From Cinclus cinclus (taxonomy: Eukaryota; Chordata; Aves; Passeriformes; Cinclidae), in the NCBI RefSeq assembly GCF_963662255.1, contig NC_085071.1:5093035-5157034 (forward strand): 64,000 nt of DNA. The letters are read 5' to 3'. The notes below the pieces were generated by a model. The model was given only the letters and a program-made list of their open reading frames with translations, did no database searches and was not told the origin of the DNA. Below, piece after piece: positions 31,166 through 55,600 of this stretch. A program made the translations under genes and the position numbers. Every line of letters begins with the position of its first letter. The stretch's first letter is position 1.

Positions 31166-31194
31166 CTTGAGCTGGCAGAACTGGGAGTGAAATG

Positions 31195-33100
<1,906 letters not shown>

Positions 33101-33386
33101 CAATACAAAGCCCAGCCTGGCTCTGCATAAGAACAGTTCAACTCTGAATTCCAGGGAATTAACATTTTGATCCAAAGCCCTTTTGAGATCTGGGACAGCA
33201 TTTCAAATAAATCAAATCTGCTGTCACCTCCCCTGGAGGAGAGCAGCTCCTGAAGAGCATCCTCCCGTGCTCCCCACACTCGGGGCATGCGCCAAAAGTC
33301 GCACGAAAAAAGTTACTGGAAAGAGAATTATTCCTACAAATCTCATCCTTAAATCACAACCACTTCTTGATTTCTTGTCATTTTAA

Positions 33387-33599
<213 letters not shown>

Positions 33600-33734
33600 T
33601 GAGAGGCCACGTGTTGGGAAGTGGCTGCTCCTCGCAGGACGGGGATGGATTGATGCAGAATTCTCTGGAATCAGGCATTCACCGAGTGCCAGAAGCAGGC
33701 AGGGACTCCTTGGTGATGTCTGTGACCAGGGAAG

Positions 33735-33880
33735 GGCTGGAGCTGGGCCAGGCTGGAGATCAGGGAAAGGTTCTTCCCTCAGCCAGAGGGTGCTGGGCAC
33801 TGCCCCGAGGCTGCCAGAGCTCCAGGAGCTGCCAGGGATGCACAGGGTGGGACCAGGATGGTCCCTCAGTGTGATCCTTA
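33735..33880 (+). mobile_element. CR1 LINE fragment, weak
   Basis: Sense CR1-like text (CCAGAGGGTGCTGGGCACTG, AGGCTGCCAGAGCTCCAGGA) without the terminal motif. Confidence 0.5.
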
Positions 33881-33889
33881 CTCTGGCAC

Positions 33890-34255
33890 AAAAGAGGGGG
33901 AATTTGGGTTAAACATTAGGAGGAAGTTTTTTTATTATGGTTGTCCAGGGAGGCTGTAGGTTGGGTTTAGGGGTTGGGGGTGTTTGTGGGGTTTCTTCCA
34001 GCTTGGGATGTTCTGTAGGAAAAATCAACAGCAAAACAAATCATTGATGGAATGTAAAAAAGTTATTTAAAGCCTCTTATTGTTCTGGGCAGGGAGGCTG
34101 TGGCTGCTCCATCCCTGGAATTGTCCAAGGCCGGGCTGGACAAGGCTTGGAGCAGCCTGGGATAGCAGGAGGTGTCCCTGCCCATGAGGTTTTTGGGACA
34201 AGATGAGCTTTAAGGTCCATCCCAACCCCATAAAATTCTTTGATCCCATGGTTTT
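33890..34255 (+). mobile_element. CR1 LINE interrupted by the duplicated unit (right copy)
   Basis: Sense CR1 text (AATTTGGGTTAAACATTAGG, GGTTGTCCAGGGAGGCTGT) breaks at about 33957. About 130 bp matching 32788-32920 follow (GGGGTGTTTGTGGGGTTTCT order, GGAAAAATCAACAGCAAAAC), then CR1 resumes at GGGCAGGGAGGCTGTGG and runs through CCAAGGCCGGGCTGGACAAG to TTTAAGGTCCATCCCAACC. GGGAGGCTGT occurs at both junctions. Confidence 0.8.
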
Positions 34256-35687
34256 GGGGCTCCCACCAGTGCTGAGGTCTGCACTCCAGGTGGCACTGGG
34301 ATCTTCTGTCACCTGGTCACCATCCCTCAGCTTCCCTGGGACTTCCAGGGGAGGAAAAATGACCTTGGAGAAAGATTTTGGCCCCCAGGACCTAAAATAG
34401 CTGCAGTGAGGGGTCTCAGGGCAGCCCCCAGGGAGGGAATGACCACGGAGCTGGAGCTGGATCCATTCTGGCTCCCCTTCCTTTGGGTTCTCCATTATTA
34501 GATCCTAATTCCAGCATCACTTTGCCCCTTTTTTGCACAACAATTAAAGGTTAAACAACTGTAAATCAGGGGAGGAGGTGAAATTGAAGCTTTCTTGGTA
34601 GCAGCACTCAGGAGCAGGATTTTTTATGTAATCAGGGTAGGAGCTGGCACTTCTGCCATGAATTATTCATTCCCGGAGCAAACCTTCCTGAGTGAATTAA
34701 TTTATACACGTGGCAGTAAATAGATGCAGATCCCTTGTGAATCCACATGTCAGACTAGAATTAGGACCTTAAAAATGTTTATTCCGTTAAGCTGGAGGAG
34801 GAGGGGGGGGGGGGGGGGTCGGAGAGAGGAGAATAAATAATTTAGGCGGTGTAAGAGCAAACAAAATGCTCATTCTCACTCCACTTCCAATAATGTAAAT
34901 CACAACAGGGGTGTAATGAGGCAGGAAAAAAGGAAGAAAAGGGTCAGTGGGAGCAGTGATGGCTCCGTGGGGGTCACTGCGATTCCTGCTGGATGAACTC
35001 CGCTCACTTTCTGCTTTAAAAAAAAAAAAAAATATATATATACTTAGGAGGAACTTTAGAGCCGGTTTTATTACCCGGAGTAAATGAAGGAGGAAATTTT
35101 GAATGGCTGAAGTGGGGGGATTGATTTTTATATATATATTTTTTTTTTTTTACTCTTATTATTTTCTTTTCAAACGGGGAGGTTTTGATTTGATGTTCGG
35201 CAAGGCAGAGGTGAATGGAGAGTTGGGGTGGATGAGGAAATAGGGGAAAAAGGGAGGAAAAAAAACTTTGTAGTCGAAGTTTGAGGGCAGTGAACTCTCC
35301 TCACTGCTCATTTTCCCCAATTTTCCAGCGCTCTCCTTGTTTGGAGCCAAGTTTTACAACTCATTTATGCTCCAGATTTATCTTTTAAGGTTCCATTTAG
35401 GTTTTTTTGGGTTTTTTTTTTTTGCCTGCCGATTTAATTGGATATACCCAGTGTTGGAAAATCTCATCCAGATTAAAAATCTCATTACAGGTTAAATCTG
35501 CATTTTCCCCAAACCCGATGGTTTTTACTCAGATTTTCTGCTTCACTCTCACCCCATTCCCCAAACTTGGGTTTTTAATGGGACACTGAAGGCTTTGAAA
35601 CGCCAGCATTTAGGATTTAGGCAAAATCCCTGGTAATGATAATCCTGGGCAAACAAAACTGTGCAATTCCTTGGAGATCCTTGCTGC
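34256..35687 (+). other. Intron, AT-rich
   Basis: About 1.4 kb of largely unique, AT-rich intron with an A-rich run then TATATATATA near 35017-35043 and T-rich runs near 35130-35155 and 35410-35425. The G16 homopolymer at 34803 is listed separately. No exon seen. Confidence 0.5.
34803..34818 (+). repeat. G16 homopolymer
   Basis: Sixteen consecutive G following GGAGGAGGA, a candidate G-quadruplex in the non-template strand. Confidence 0.9.
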
Positions 35688-36150
35688 TTTTCAGTATAAA
35701 TTCAGATTTCTCAGCTCCGGTTTTCAGTATAAATTCAGATTTCTCAGCTCTGCTTTTCAGTATAAATGCAGATTTCTCAGCTCTGCTTTTCAGTATAAAT
35801 TCAGATTTCTCAGCTCCAGTTTTCAGTATAAATGCAGATTTCTCAGCTCCGCTTTTCAGTATAAATTCAGATTTCTCAGCTCTGCTTTTCAGTATAAATT
35901 CAGATTTCTCAGCTCCAGTTTTCAGTATAAATTCAGATTTCTCAGCTCCGGTTTTCAGTATAAATTCAGATTTCTCAGCTCTGCTTTTCAGTATAAATTC
36001 AGATTTCTCAGCTCTGCTTTTCAGTATAAATGCAGATTTCTCAGCTCTGCTTTTCAGTATAAATTCAGATTTCTCAGCTCCAGTTTTCAGTATACATTCA
36101 GATTTCTCAGCTCTGCTTTTCAGTATAAATTCAGATTTCTCAGCTCTCCG
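35688..36150 (+). repeat. 33-bp minisatellite (in-frame period)
   Basis: Fourteen copies of TTTTCAGTATAAATTCAGAT plus TTCTCAGCTCTGC. Because 33 is a multiple of three, two + frames and one - frame stay open for about 190 residues as 11-residue peptide repeats. There is no splice phase match to CSMD2, so I treat it as non-coding. Every unit contains TTTTCAG, a potential splice acceptor. Confidence 0.96.
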
Positions 36151-36639
36151 GATATTTCTCATCCCAGGATTTGTGTTGATGTTCCAACTAATGCAGTCAA
36201 GGACTTCCTAAGGCCTCCAAACCTTAAGGGCCATGGCAGGGAAAGGTGAAATCTGGAAGTGCAGCTTTACTGGAGTGATTCCACTAAAAGCTGAGGAACA
36301 AGGCAGGAATTTGACTGGATTTCTAAAATGCTGTTGTTTAATGTGAGGGGGTTTGGGGTTTATTTTAGCACCGGGTTGCTGCTGGTTGCTCTTGTTTTAA
36401 AGGGCTCGAAGTCTCCAGGGATTTCTCCAAGCAGAGGGTGAAAAAGGCTGGGATTCTCAGCAGCTATAAATGAGCTGGGCAGTTCCAGGAGCTCTGGAGC
36501 AGCAGAAAACAGCATTCCTGTTTAGAAGTTTGGGAGAAAGTAGCAGGAGAATCCCTGTGGGAATGGTCAAAGCCAGAAATCTCCAGGTTTTGCCCGTGCT
36601 GAACTCCCAGAGTGGGTAAACTCAATTAGTGACCCATGA

Positions 36640-39027
<2,388 letters not shown>

Positions 39028-39235
39028 ATCAAGGAAAATCCTGAGCTGGAAGGATCCACCAGGATCATCCAGTCCAACCCTGGCCCTGCACAGACACCCC
39101 AACAATCCCACCCTGTCTCAACACTCCTGGAGCTCTGGCAGCCTTGGGAATGTTCCCATTCCCTGGGGAGCCTGGGCACTGCCCCAGCACCCTCTGGGAG
39201 AAGAACCTTGCCCTAAATCCAACCTAAACATTTTG
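39028..39235 (-). mobile_element. CR1 LINE fragment, antisense
   Basis: Antisense order: GATCATCCAGTCCAACCCTG, ACAATCCCACCCTGTCTCAA, GGAGCCTGGGCACTGCCCCA and GAAGAACCTTGCCCTAAATC. Confidence 0.75.
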
Positions 39236-39312
39236 GGGTTACCCTACAGAGCCAGGAGTTGGTTGGATGATCCTTGTGGGTCCCAGCTGAGGATATTCCG
39301 TGATTTTCTCAG
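39236..39312 (+). mobile_element. CR1 LINE 3' end, abutting an antisense CR1
   Basis: Sense terminus: CAGAGCCAGGAGTTGGTTGG, ATGATCCTTGTGGGTCCCAG, CTGAGGATATTCCGTGATTT. It directly follows the antisense copy, giving an inverted CR1 pair. Confidence 0.75.
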
Positions 39313-39739
39313 CTCTGGTGCTGTGTGAGGTTGGGATTGGTGCCACCCAGCCCAGCAGCAGTGAGGGGGTGCAGGGGGGCACTACCAGCTCTGCCCAGCA
39401 CATCCAAGAGCAGCTTCCTGCACCTGCTCTGTGCTGAGGATCCCTGTGGGACAGGGCTGGGAGCTCCTGCAGCTCCCTGGCTCATCCCAGGCTGGCCTGG
39501 CCGTGTCCCGTGGCCGAGCAGGGAGTGCTGAGACACGAGGGGACATCTCTGTCTGTGTCCCCAGTCCTCCTCAGGGCACTGCAGGACTGGTTCCTGCTGG
39601 ACTCTGGGGCTGATCACTGGTTCTGAGCACGGCTCCGGGCTCTGGAGCCAAGCCACATTCTGCTGCCTTTGGGTTTCTTCCAAGGCTGCAAATGGATTTT
39701 TGGCCGGTGCGTTTCATTCTGTAAAGTGGCCACGGGGGT

Positions 39740-39870
39740 GCTGCCTGAGGAGATGTAGCTGCCACATCCTGGGAAGTGTCCAAGGCCAGCTTGGAGCAGC
39801 CTGGGATGGTGGGAGGGGGGAGCTGGGTGGTTAAGGACCCCTCCCAGCCAAACCAGTGTGAGGCTCTGTG
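39740..39870 (+). mobile_element. CR1 LINE 3'-end fragment
   Basis: Sense text: GGGAAGTGTCCAAGGCCAGC, TTGGAGCAGCCTGGGATGGT, GGACCCCTCCCAGCCAAACC. Confidence 0.7.
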
Positions 39871-40729
39871 CAATGGCTCAGCTGGGACTGTGCTTTGGAG
39901 CCAGCCAGCACTAAACCTTCCAGGATTTGCTGCCTTTACACACTGAAACCTTGTCCATTATTGAATCCAGCAGGATTACAGCCACCACAGGATTGGGAGA
40001 GAAAAAATGATCCCAGCCTGTGCTCTGGGAGCTGCGGGAATCTTCTTGCTGTGACTCTGTTTCTTCTCCACCTCTATTCCAATCAATAAATCCTCTGAGC
40101 ACCCTCCTGCAAAAATCATGGCCAGGTTTTTCATGAGCCTGGGGATTATCAGCCCAGTCTGTTCCCTTGGCCGAGGAAATTAATAGGTGTTGATTTTCAT
40201 GGCAGCTGGAAATAATGTGATTTCTGCTCTGTTTGTACAATTGGAATCTCCCAGCCCCGAGCCCTGGGTTTTTCCTGTGCTCCTTCTGGGAGAAGGTTGG
40301 GAGAAATGAGCTCAAACAGGGGAGGAAAGCTCTGGTTTCTCCTTCACTGGGTTACTCAGGCTGAGCTCTTACCTCTGCATGCTCCAAAGCCAGGAACAAT
40401 TTGGGACTGAGTGAGAGCCGCTGATGTGAAGGGGAAGTTATTTAAAGCTATTTTCCCTCCTGCCTCTCTGAAGGTCAAGCAGCACATCCACGAGCAGGGA
40501 GGGAACACGCTGGGAAGCGTGACTGGGCTTTAGGAGGAGACTCAGCCTCTCCTCACTCCTTTTCTCTTTGATTTTCCCCCTGCCTGGGGCTCTGGAGCAG
40601 AGCTGGAGCCCTTGCAGGGATGCAGGAGGTTATCGAGGAGTGGCAGCTGGCAGCACGGGCAGGGAGGGAGGTGCTGGGAGCAGGGGCGAGGTGTCTGCAG
40701 GGTTCCTTTCATATCCATGGGGTGTGCAG
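39871..40729 (+). other. Intron, no feature seen
   Basis: About 860 bp of unique-looking intron with no exon or RNA gene recognised. Confidence 0.45.
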
Positions 40730-40872
40730 AGGGGAGAGGGAGAGGTGGGAAGGAGAGAGAGATGGGGAAAGGAGAGAAAGGATGAATGGAGGGGAGAGGG
40801 GAGAGGAAAGGGGAGAGGAAAGGGGAGAGGAAAGGGGAGAGGAAAGGGGAAAGGAAAGGGGAAAGGAAAGGG
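40730..40872 (+). repeat. Purine-rich (GGGGAGAGGAAA)n
   Basis: Polypurine stretch with a 12-bp unit GGGGAGAGGAAA in about six clear copies after a degenerate GAGAGG lead-in. Confidence 0.93.
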
Positions 40873-41099
40873 TCCATCACCCCACATGAGACATTGCAGA
40901 TCGCTAACTGGGTTTGCAGCAGGATATTCCCAGCTGTAAATGTGGGAATGGAAATGAGCTGTCCTTGGAGAACCCAAAGAAAATGGAATTTCCCCACCCA
41001 GAGTCTGTGGTGGCGGTCGGCAAACGGGAGCGGGGTGAAAAACCAAAAGTGTGTTCCCATCCCTCCAGCCCTCAGCACAGCCCCATCCCCACTCCCTGA

Positions 41100-43979
<2,880 letters not shown>

Positions 43980-43984
43980 TGAAA

Positions 43985-44240
43985 AATCAGAGAATCCCTG
44001 ACTGGTTTGGGTTGGGAAGAAGCTCAAAGATCATCTCAGTCCACCCCCTGCCAGGGGAAGCTGTCCCAGGCTGCTCCAAGCCCCATCCAACCTGGTCTGG
44101 GACACTCCCAGGGATCCAGGGGCAGCCACAGCTGCCCTGGGCACCCCGAGCCAGGACCTCTCCACCCTCACAGGGAGGAATGCCTTCCTAATCTCCACTC
44201 CAAAGCTCCTCTGTGCCAGCTGGAAGGCACTCAGTGTCCC
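43985..44240 (-). mobile_element. CR1 LINE 3' region, antisense
   Basis: Antisense order: GAGAATCCCTGACTGGTTTG, CCCCATCCAACCTGGTCTGG, GGACACTCCCAGGGATCCAG, CTCCACCCTCACAGGGAGGA, GCCTTCCTAATCTCCACTCC. It lies about 50 bp after the CUB12 first exon. Confidence 0.82.
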
Positions 44241-44274
44241 CAGGGCAGCTGAAGTCCTGCTGAGTGCCCAGGCA

Positions 44275-44700
44275 GGGCTGGGCTTGGAAATGGGCTTGGG
44301 GCTGGGGGTGGAGCTGAGGTTGGAGCTGGGGTTGATGTTGGGGTTGCTACTGGAGTTGGGCTGGGCTTGGCGTTGGAGCTGGGATTGGAGCTGGAGCTTA
44401 AGTTGGAGCTGAGGCTGGTGTTGGAGCTGGGATGGGGATTGGAGCTGAGGTTCTTGTTTGTGTTGGGGTCGGAGCTGGGGTTGGGGTCGGAGCTGGGGTT
44501 GGGGTCGGAGCTGGGGTTGGGGTCGGAGCTGGGGTTGGGATTTGAGCTGGGGTTGGGGTCGGAGCTGGGGTTGGGATTTGAGCTGGGGATGGGGTCAGAG
44601 CTGGGGTTGCTGTTGGTGTTGGGGTCGGAGCTGGGGTTGGGGTCGGAGCTGGGGTTGCTGTTGGTGTTGGTGCTGATGTTGCTGCTGGTGCAAAAGCTCA
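44275..44700 (+). repeat. 18-bp minisatellite
   Basis: Unit GGGGTCGGAGCTGGGGTT, regular from about 44464 and degenerate before that (GGAGCTGAGGTTGG). The period is a multiple of three, so long Leu/Glu/Gly-rich (+) and Asn/Pro/Ser-rich (-) open frames arise. It ends about 40 bp before the next acceptor. Confidence 0.95.
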
Positions 44701-44713
44701 GCTGCAGTTTTAG

Positions 44714-45007
<294 letters not shown>

Positions 45008-45344
45008 TGAGGGCTTCATCCAAATGAGTGGAAAAGTTGTTACAGGAAGGCCATGCTTAATCCTGATAATTGGGATTTGTTCCCCACAGTGGCACAGGAC
45101 AGCTGGACCCAGAGTGCCCTGTGCCAGTGAAATGATTTGGAATTCTTTCCAGCCAGGTTTACTTTGAGCTTGGCTCGTGGGCAAGGGGAAGAGCCCACAG
45201 AGTTTGCTTTGGAATGTTGGAGCTGCTTTTCCCTCCCAGGTGAAATCCTGAGCTCAGCTCAGCTCAGGTGCAGGGTTGGGTAAATAATGAAGCGGCCAAA
45301 TAATAGAGCAGGGCTGGCTTGGAAAGCTGGGGTGAAAGAAAAGA

Positions 45345-45775
45345 GTGATTGCTAAAATAAAGTTTTAATCCTCAGTTTTGGGGGTGATGGGGGATGGAGG
45401 TGTGTTTTCCCCAGCTGGAGTCCTCAGCCATCTCCCCTATTTAAACACAAATTTTTATCCCCCAGCTCCACCTTCCCAATTTTTGGAAACCTTTTGGTCT
45501 TCCCTACCCTCCTGTGCTGAGCATGTGGGAATTCAAAGGGTGGAATGAGAGAAAGAAGTTGTTGAAATAAAGAGGAGCCCTCAGGTTTGGGGGTAATGGA
45601 GGGAGTGGAGGGGCATTGTCCCCAGCTGGAATCCTTGGGCAGCTCTCCTTGTTTGAACATGAATTTTTGGCTCTGTTTGACCCCCCAGCTTTGCCTCCAC
45701 AAGTGTCCCTGAAAACATTTTTGGTCTTCCCTGCCCTCCTGCCCCTGGGCATGTGGGAATTCAGAGAGGGAAAGG
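45345..45775 (+). repeat. ~200-bp tandem duplication
   Basis: Two diverged copies share CCCCAGCTGGAGTCCT/AATCCT, TTTTGGTCTTCCCTRCCCTC, GCATGTGGGAATTC and AAATAAAG...CCTCAG. Anchors: CCCCAGCTGGA at about 45411 and 45620, and GCATGTGGGAATTC at 45519 and 45749. Confidence 0.85.
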
Positions 45776-46334
45776 ATGCCAAGGGCAGCTCATGGATTTC
45801 ACCCTGAACACAATCAGGAAGCAACTGGGAGCTCAGTGGTTTGGGAAGGAGATCCAAGGGGTGGGAAGCAGGGAATGTGTCCCTCCAGCCGTGTGACACA
45901 GCCAAGGGACCAGCAGGAAAAGCCTCTGCTCGTGATAAATTGAAAGCATTAATTTGATCCTGCCTGTCTTGTTCGTGCCTCGGGTGATTCATGGGCTGCT
46001 GCACCTGGGGACAGGTGAGGTTCTCTGGGAAATCTCCTGGAAATTGCCATGGAAATGAGCTCCAGCCAGGCTGGCCACTCATTTAGGATGCCAGGTGGAA
46101 CACGGTCACCAATTGACTCCCGTCCCTCAGGGCTGGCACTTTGGTTGGAAAACAAGGCAGATTTCCCAGCTGGACGTGGAGTGGAGTGTGGGGTGACTCT
46201 GGATTCCAGGGCAGTGGGATGGGGCTGAGCCTGGAGCTCGTGGGTGCCCTCAGCCTCCAGGCAGGTTCATCGAGGTTCATTTCCTTCAATTAAGTTGCAG
46301 AATGAGGAGGAAGGAGCCAAGCACGTGTGGGTGA
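45776..46334 (+). other. Intron, no feature seen
   Basis: Unique-looking intron sequence without exon or RNA signals. Confidence 0.45.
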
Positions 46335-47322
<988 letters not shown>

Positions 47323-47335
<13 letters not shown>

Positions 47336-47390
47336 GGCAGCTCAGCTCCTTGCCTGGCAATGGGGCTGGAAATGCTCTGGCAGCAAAGGA
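47323..47390 (+). repeat. 68-bp direct repeat, left copy
   Basis: CTCACCTGGGCACGGCAGCT through GCTCCTTGCCTGG and GGGGCTGGAAATGCTCTGG to AGCAAAGG. An almost identical copy is at 47537-47603, with an antisense CR1 fragment between them. Confidence 0.92.
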
Positions 47391-47536
47391 AAAGCTCTTC
47401 AAGGTCACAGAGCCCAAGCTGTGGCCAATCCAATTCTCACTGAGCTCCACATCCAGCCTTTTCCTTGGAATGGGGGCTCCAAACTTCCCTGGGCACCCTT
47501 TATCCATGGAGAAACTGCTCCTGGTGTCCAAGCTGC
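47391..47536 (-). mobile_element. CR1 LINE fragment, antisense, between direct repeats
   Basis: AAGGTCACAGAGCCCAAGCT, CAATCCAATTCTCACTGAGC, CCTTGGAATGGGGGCTCC and CTCCTGGTGTCCAAGCTGC match the CR1 copy at 46335. The terminal CAGAATCCCAGGATCACAG is missing, so it is truncated at both ends. Confidence 0.8.
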
Positions 47537-47603
47537 CTCACCTGGGCACGGCAGCTCAGCTCCTTGCCTGGGAAAGGGGCTGGAAATGCTCTGGGAGCAA
47601 AGG
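47537..47603 (+). repeat. 68-bp direct repeat, right copy
   Basis: Second copy of the 47323 repeat, with a few substitutions (GGGAAAGG for GGCAATGG, GGGAGC for GGCAGC). Confidence 0.92.
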
Positions 47604-50532
<2,929 letters not shown>

Positions 50533-51150
50533 AGAGGAAAGAATTTTCCTTATGGAGAGGGAAGAATTTTCCTTATGGAGAGGGAAGAATTTTCCTTATG
50601 GAGAGGAAAGAATTTTCCTTATGGAGTGGGAGAATTTTCCTTCTGGAGAAGGGAAGAATTTTCCTTCTGGAGAAGGGAAGAATTTTCTTTGTGGAGAGGG
50701 AGGGATTTTCCTTCGGGAGAAGGAAGAATTTTCCTTCTGGAGAAGGGAAGAATTTTCTTCTGGAGAAGGGAAGGATTTCCCTCTGGAGAGGGAGGGATTT
50801 TCCCTCTGGAGAGGGAAGAATTTTCTTCTGGAGAGGGAGGGATTTTCCCTCTGGAGAAGGGAAGAATTTTCCTTCTGGAGAAGGGAAGAATTTTCCCTCT
50901 GGAGAGGGAGGGATTTTCCTTCTGGAGAAGGGAAGAATTTTCCTTGTGGAGAGTGAAGAATTTTCCTTCTGGAGAAGGGAAGAATTTTCCCTCTGGAGAG
51001 GGAGGGATTTTCCCTCTGGAGAGGGAAGAATTTTCTTCTGGAGAAGGTGGAATTTTCCTTGTGGAGAAGGGAAGAATTTTCCTTGCGGAGAGGGAAGAGT
51101 TTCCTTCTGGGGAGGGAGGAATTTTCCTTCTGGGGAGGGAGGAATTTCCT
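50533..51150 (+). repeat. ~24-bp minisatellite (GAAGAATTTTCCTTCTGGAGA)
   Basis: About 26 copies of GGGAAGAATTTTCCTTCTGG with AG/GG and TATG/TCTG/TGTG variants, units 20-24 bp. It ends about 50 bp before the next acceptor. Long Phe/Glu/Gly-rich (+) and Ser/Lys/Pro-rich (-) open frames are artefacts. Confidence 0.96.
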
Positions 51151-51202
51151 GATTCCCTGCTTGCTGCCTTCAGGACGTGCTGCTCTCCCTTTCCTTTCCC
51201 AG

Positions 51203-51283
51203 CCTTCCAGCTTTTCCGCTGCCAGCCTCCCACCATGGTTCCCAACGCCGAGATCATCACGGAGAACGAGGACTTCAACATCG
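51203..51283 (+). CDS. CSMD2: CSMD2 exon: Sushi13, N-terminal part
   Basis: Acceptor CCTTTCCCAG, donor GTAAAA, phase 1-1, 81 bp. It encodes AFQLFRCQPPTMVPNAEIIT then ENEDFNI. It supplies only the first cysteine. Sushi13 is split across two exons like Sushi11. Confidence 0.95.
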
Positions 51284-51394
51284 GTAAAACCTTCCCTGCT
51301 CCTCCTCATCCTCATTCCCACCCCTCCAGCTCCTGGGAATTCCATTTTCCCCTTAATAGAATTTCTATTTATCAGCGGCTAGCTTTTGTTTTTT

Positions 51395-53370
<1,976 letters not shown>

Positions 53371-53469
53371 TGACATAAGGAAATCGCTACAGTTGGGGTT
53401 TTTTTGGATGCATCTGAAGGATTTTTTTCCAAGGGGCAGGAATTGGCAAACTCCTGAGAGAAGGATGGC

Positions 53470-53760
53470 AACAGAGACTCTTGGGGAAGTGGGAATTCTC
53501 ATCCCTGAAGGCCACAGGGGATGGATTCTCCAGGCCCAGGATTCTTGTGGAAGTGGGAATTCTCATCCCTGAAGGCCACAGGGGATGGATTCTCCAGGCC
53601 CAGGATTCTTGTGGAAGTGGGAATTCTCATCCCTGAAGGCCACAGGGGATGGATTCTCCAGGCCCAGGATTCTTGTGGAAGTGGGAGTTCTCATCCCCGA
53701 AGGCCACAGGGGATGGATTCTCCAGGCCCAGGTTTCTTGGGAATGGGGAGGGAATTCTCA
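53470..53760 (+). repeat. 64-bp minisatellite
   Basis: Four to five near-perfect copies of CACAGGGGATGGATTCTCCA, GGCCCAGGATTCTTGTGGAA and GTGGGAATTCTCATCCCTGA, period 64 bp, in the CUB14 intron. Confidence 0.96.
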
Positions 53761-53880
53761 GGGTGACCAGTGCAGACCACAGGATCTGTGCTGGTGCTCC
53801 TGCGGTCACCATGAGGACCTGAGCTCCTGCCTGGAGCAAATCCTGGTGTGATCAGCTGGATTCCCAGGAGCAGGATGTGA

Positions 53881-55076
<1,196 letters not shown>

Positions 55077-55079
55077 TGA

Positions 55080-55600
55080 TTCCGTGTTGAGAAGAGGCTC
55101 GGAGCGCTGAGGGGTGATCCTCGTGTCCATGGCTTTGGGAATAGGTGGTAAAGAGGGAAGGGAGTAACTGGGAGTGGGAAAAGAGGGGAAACGTCCCCAT
55201 CTGTGTGAAGATGCTGGTGTTGGAATTCCAGTTAAGAATTCCATGTTGAGAACAAGGTTGGAGCACTAAGGGGTGATCCTCACGTCTGAGGCCTTGGGAA
55301 TAGGTGAGCAAAGAGGGAAGGGGATAACTGGGAGTGGGAAAAGAGGGAAGGGCTCAGGATGGGGGAGGAAAAATCTCATCTGTGTGAAGAAACCACTACT
55401 GGAATTCCTGGAATTCCATGTTGAGAACAGGCTTGGAGCTGCAGGTGGGCACTGAGGAGTGCTCCTCGTGTCCAAGGCTTTGGGAATAGATGAACAAAGA
55501 GGAAAGGGAGCAACTGGGAGTGGGCAAAGAGGGAAGGGCTCGGGATGAGGGAGGAAGAAATCCTAGTCTGTGTGGAAGCTCTTGGTGTAGAGGTGTTTGG
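55080..55600 (+). repeat. ~180-bp tandem repeat, three copies
   Basis: Copies share GGGGTGATCCTCGTGTCC, AAAGAGGGAAGGGAGTAACT, GGGAGTGGGAAAAGAGG and CATCTGTGTGAAGA. Anchors of CTTTGGGAATAG/CTTGGGAATAG lie at about 55134, 55292 and 55480. The array begins about 90 bp after the Sushi14 donor. Confidence 0.93.

Noticed and set aside
35617..36249. Three ~190-residue open frames
   Set aside because: The 33-bp period keeps frames open. No phase-compatible splice sites join it to neighbouring CUB exons, whose junction (33554 to 36736) is already complete.
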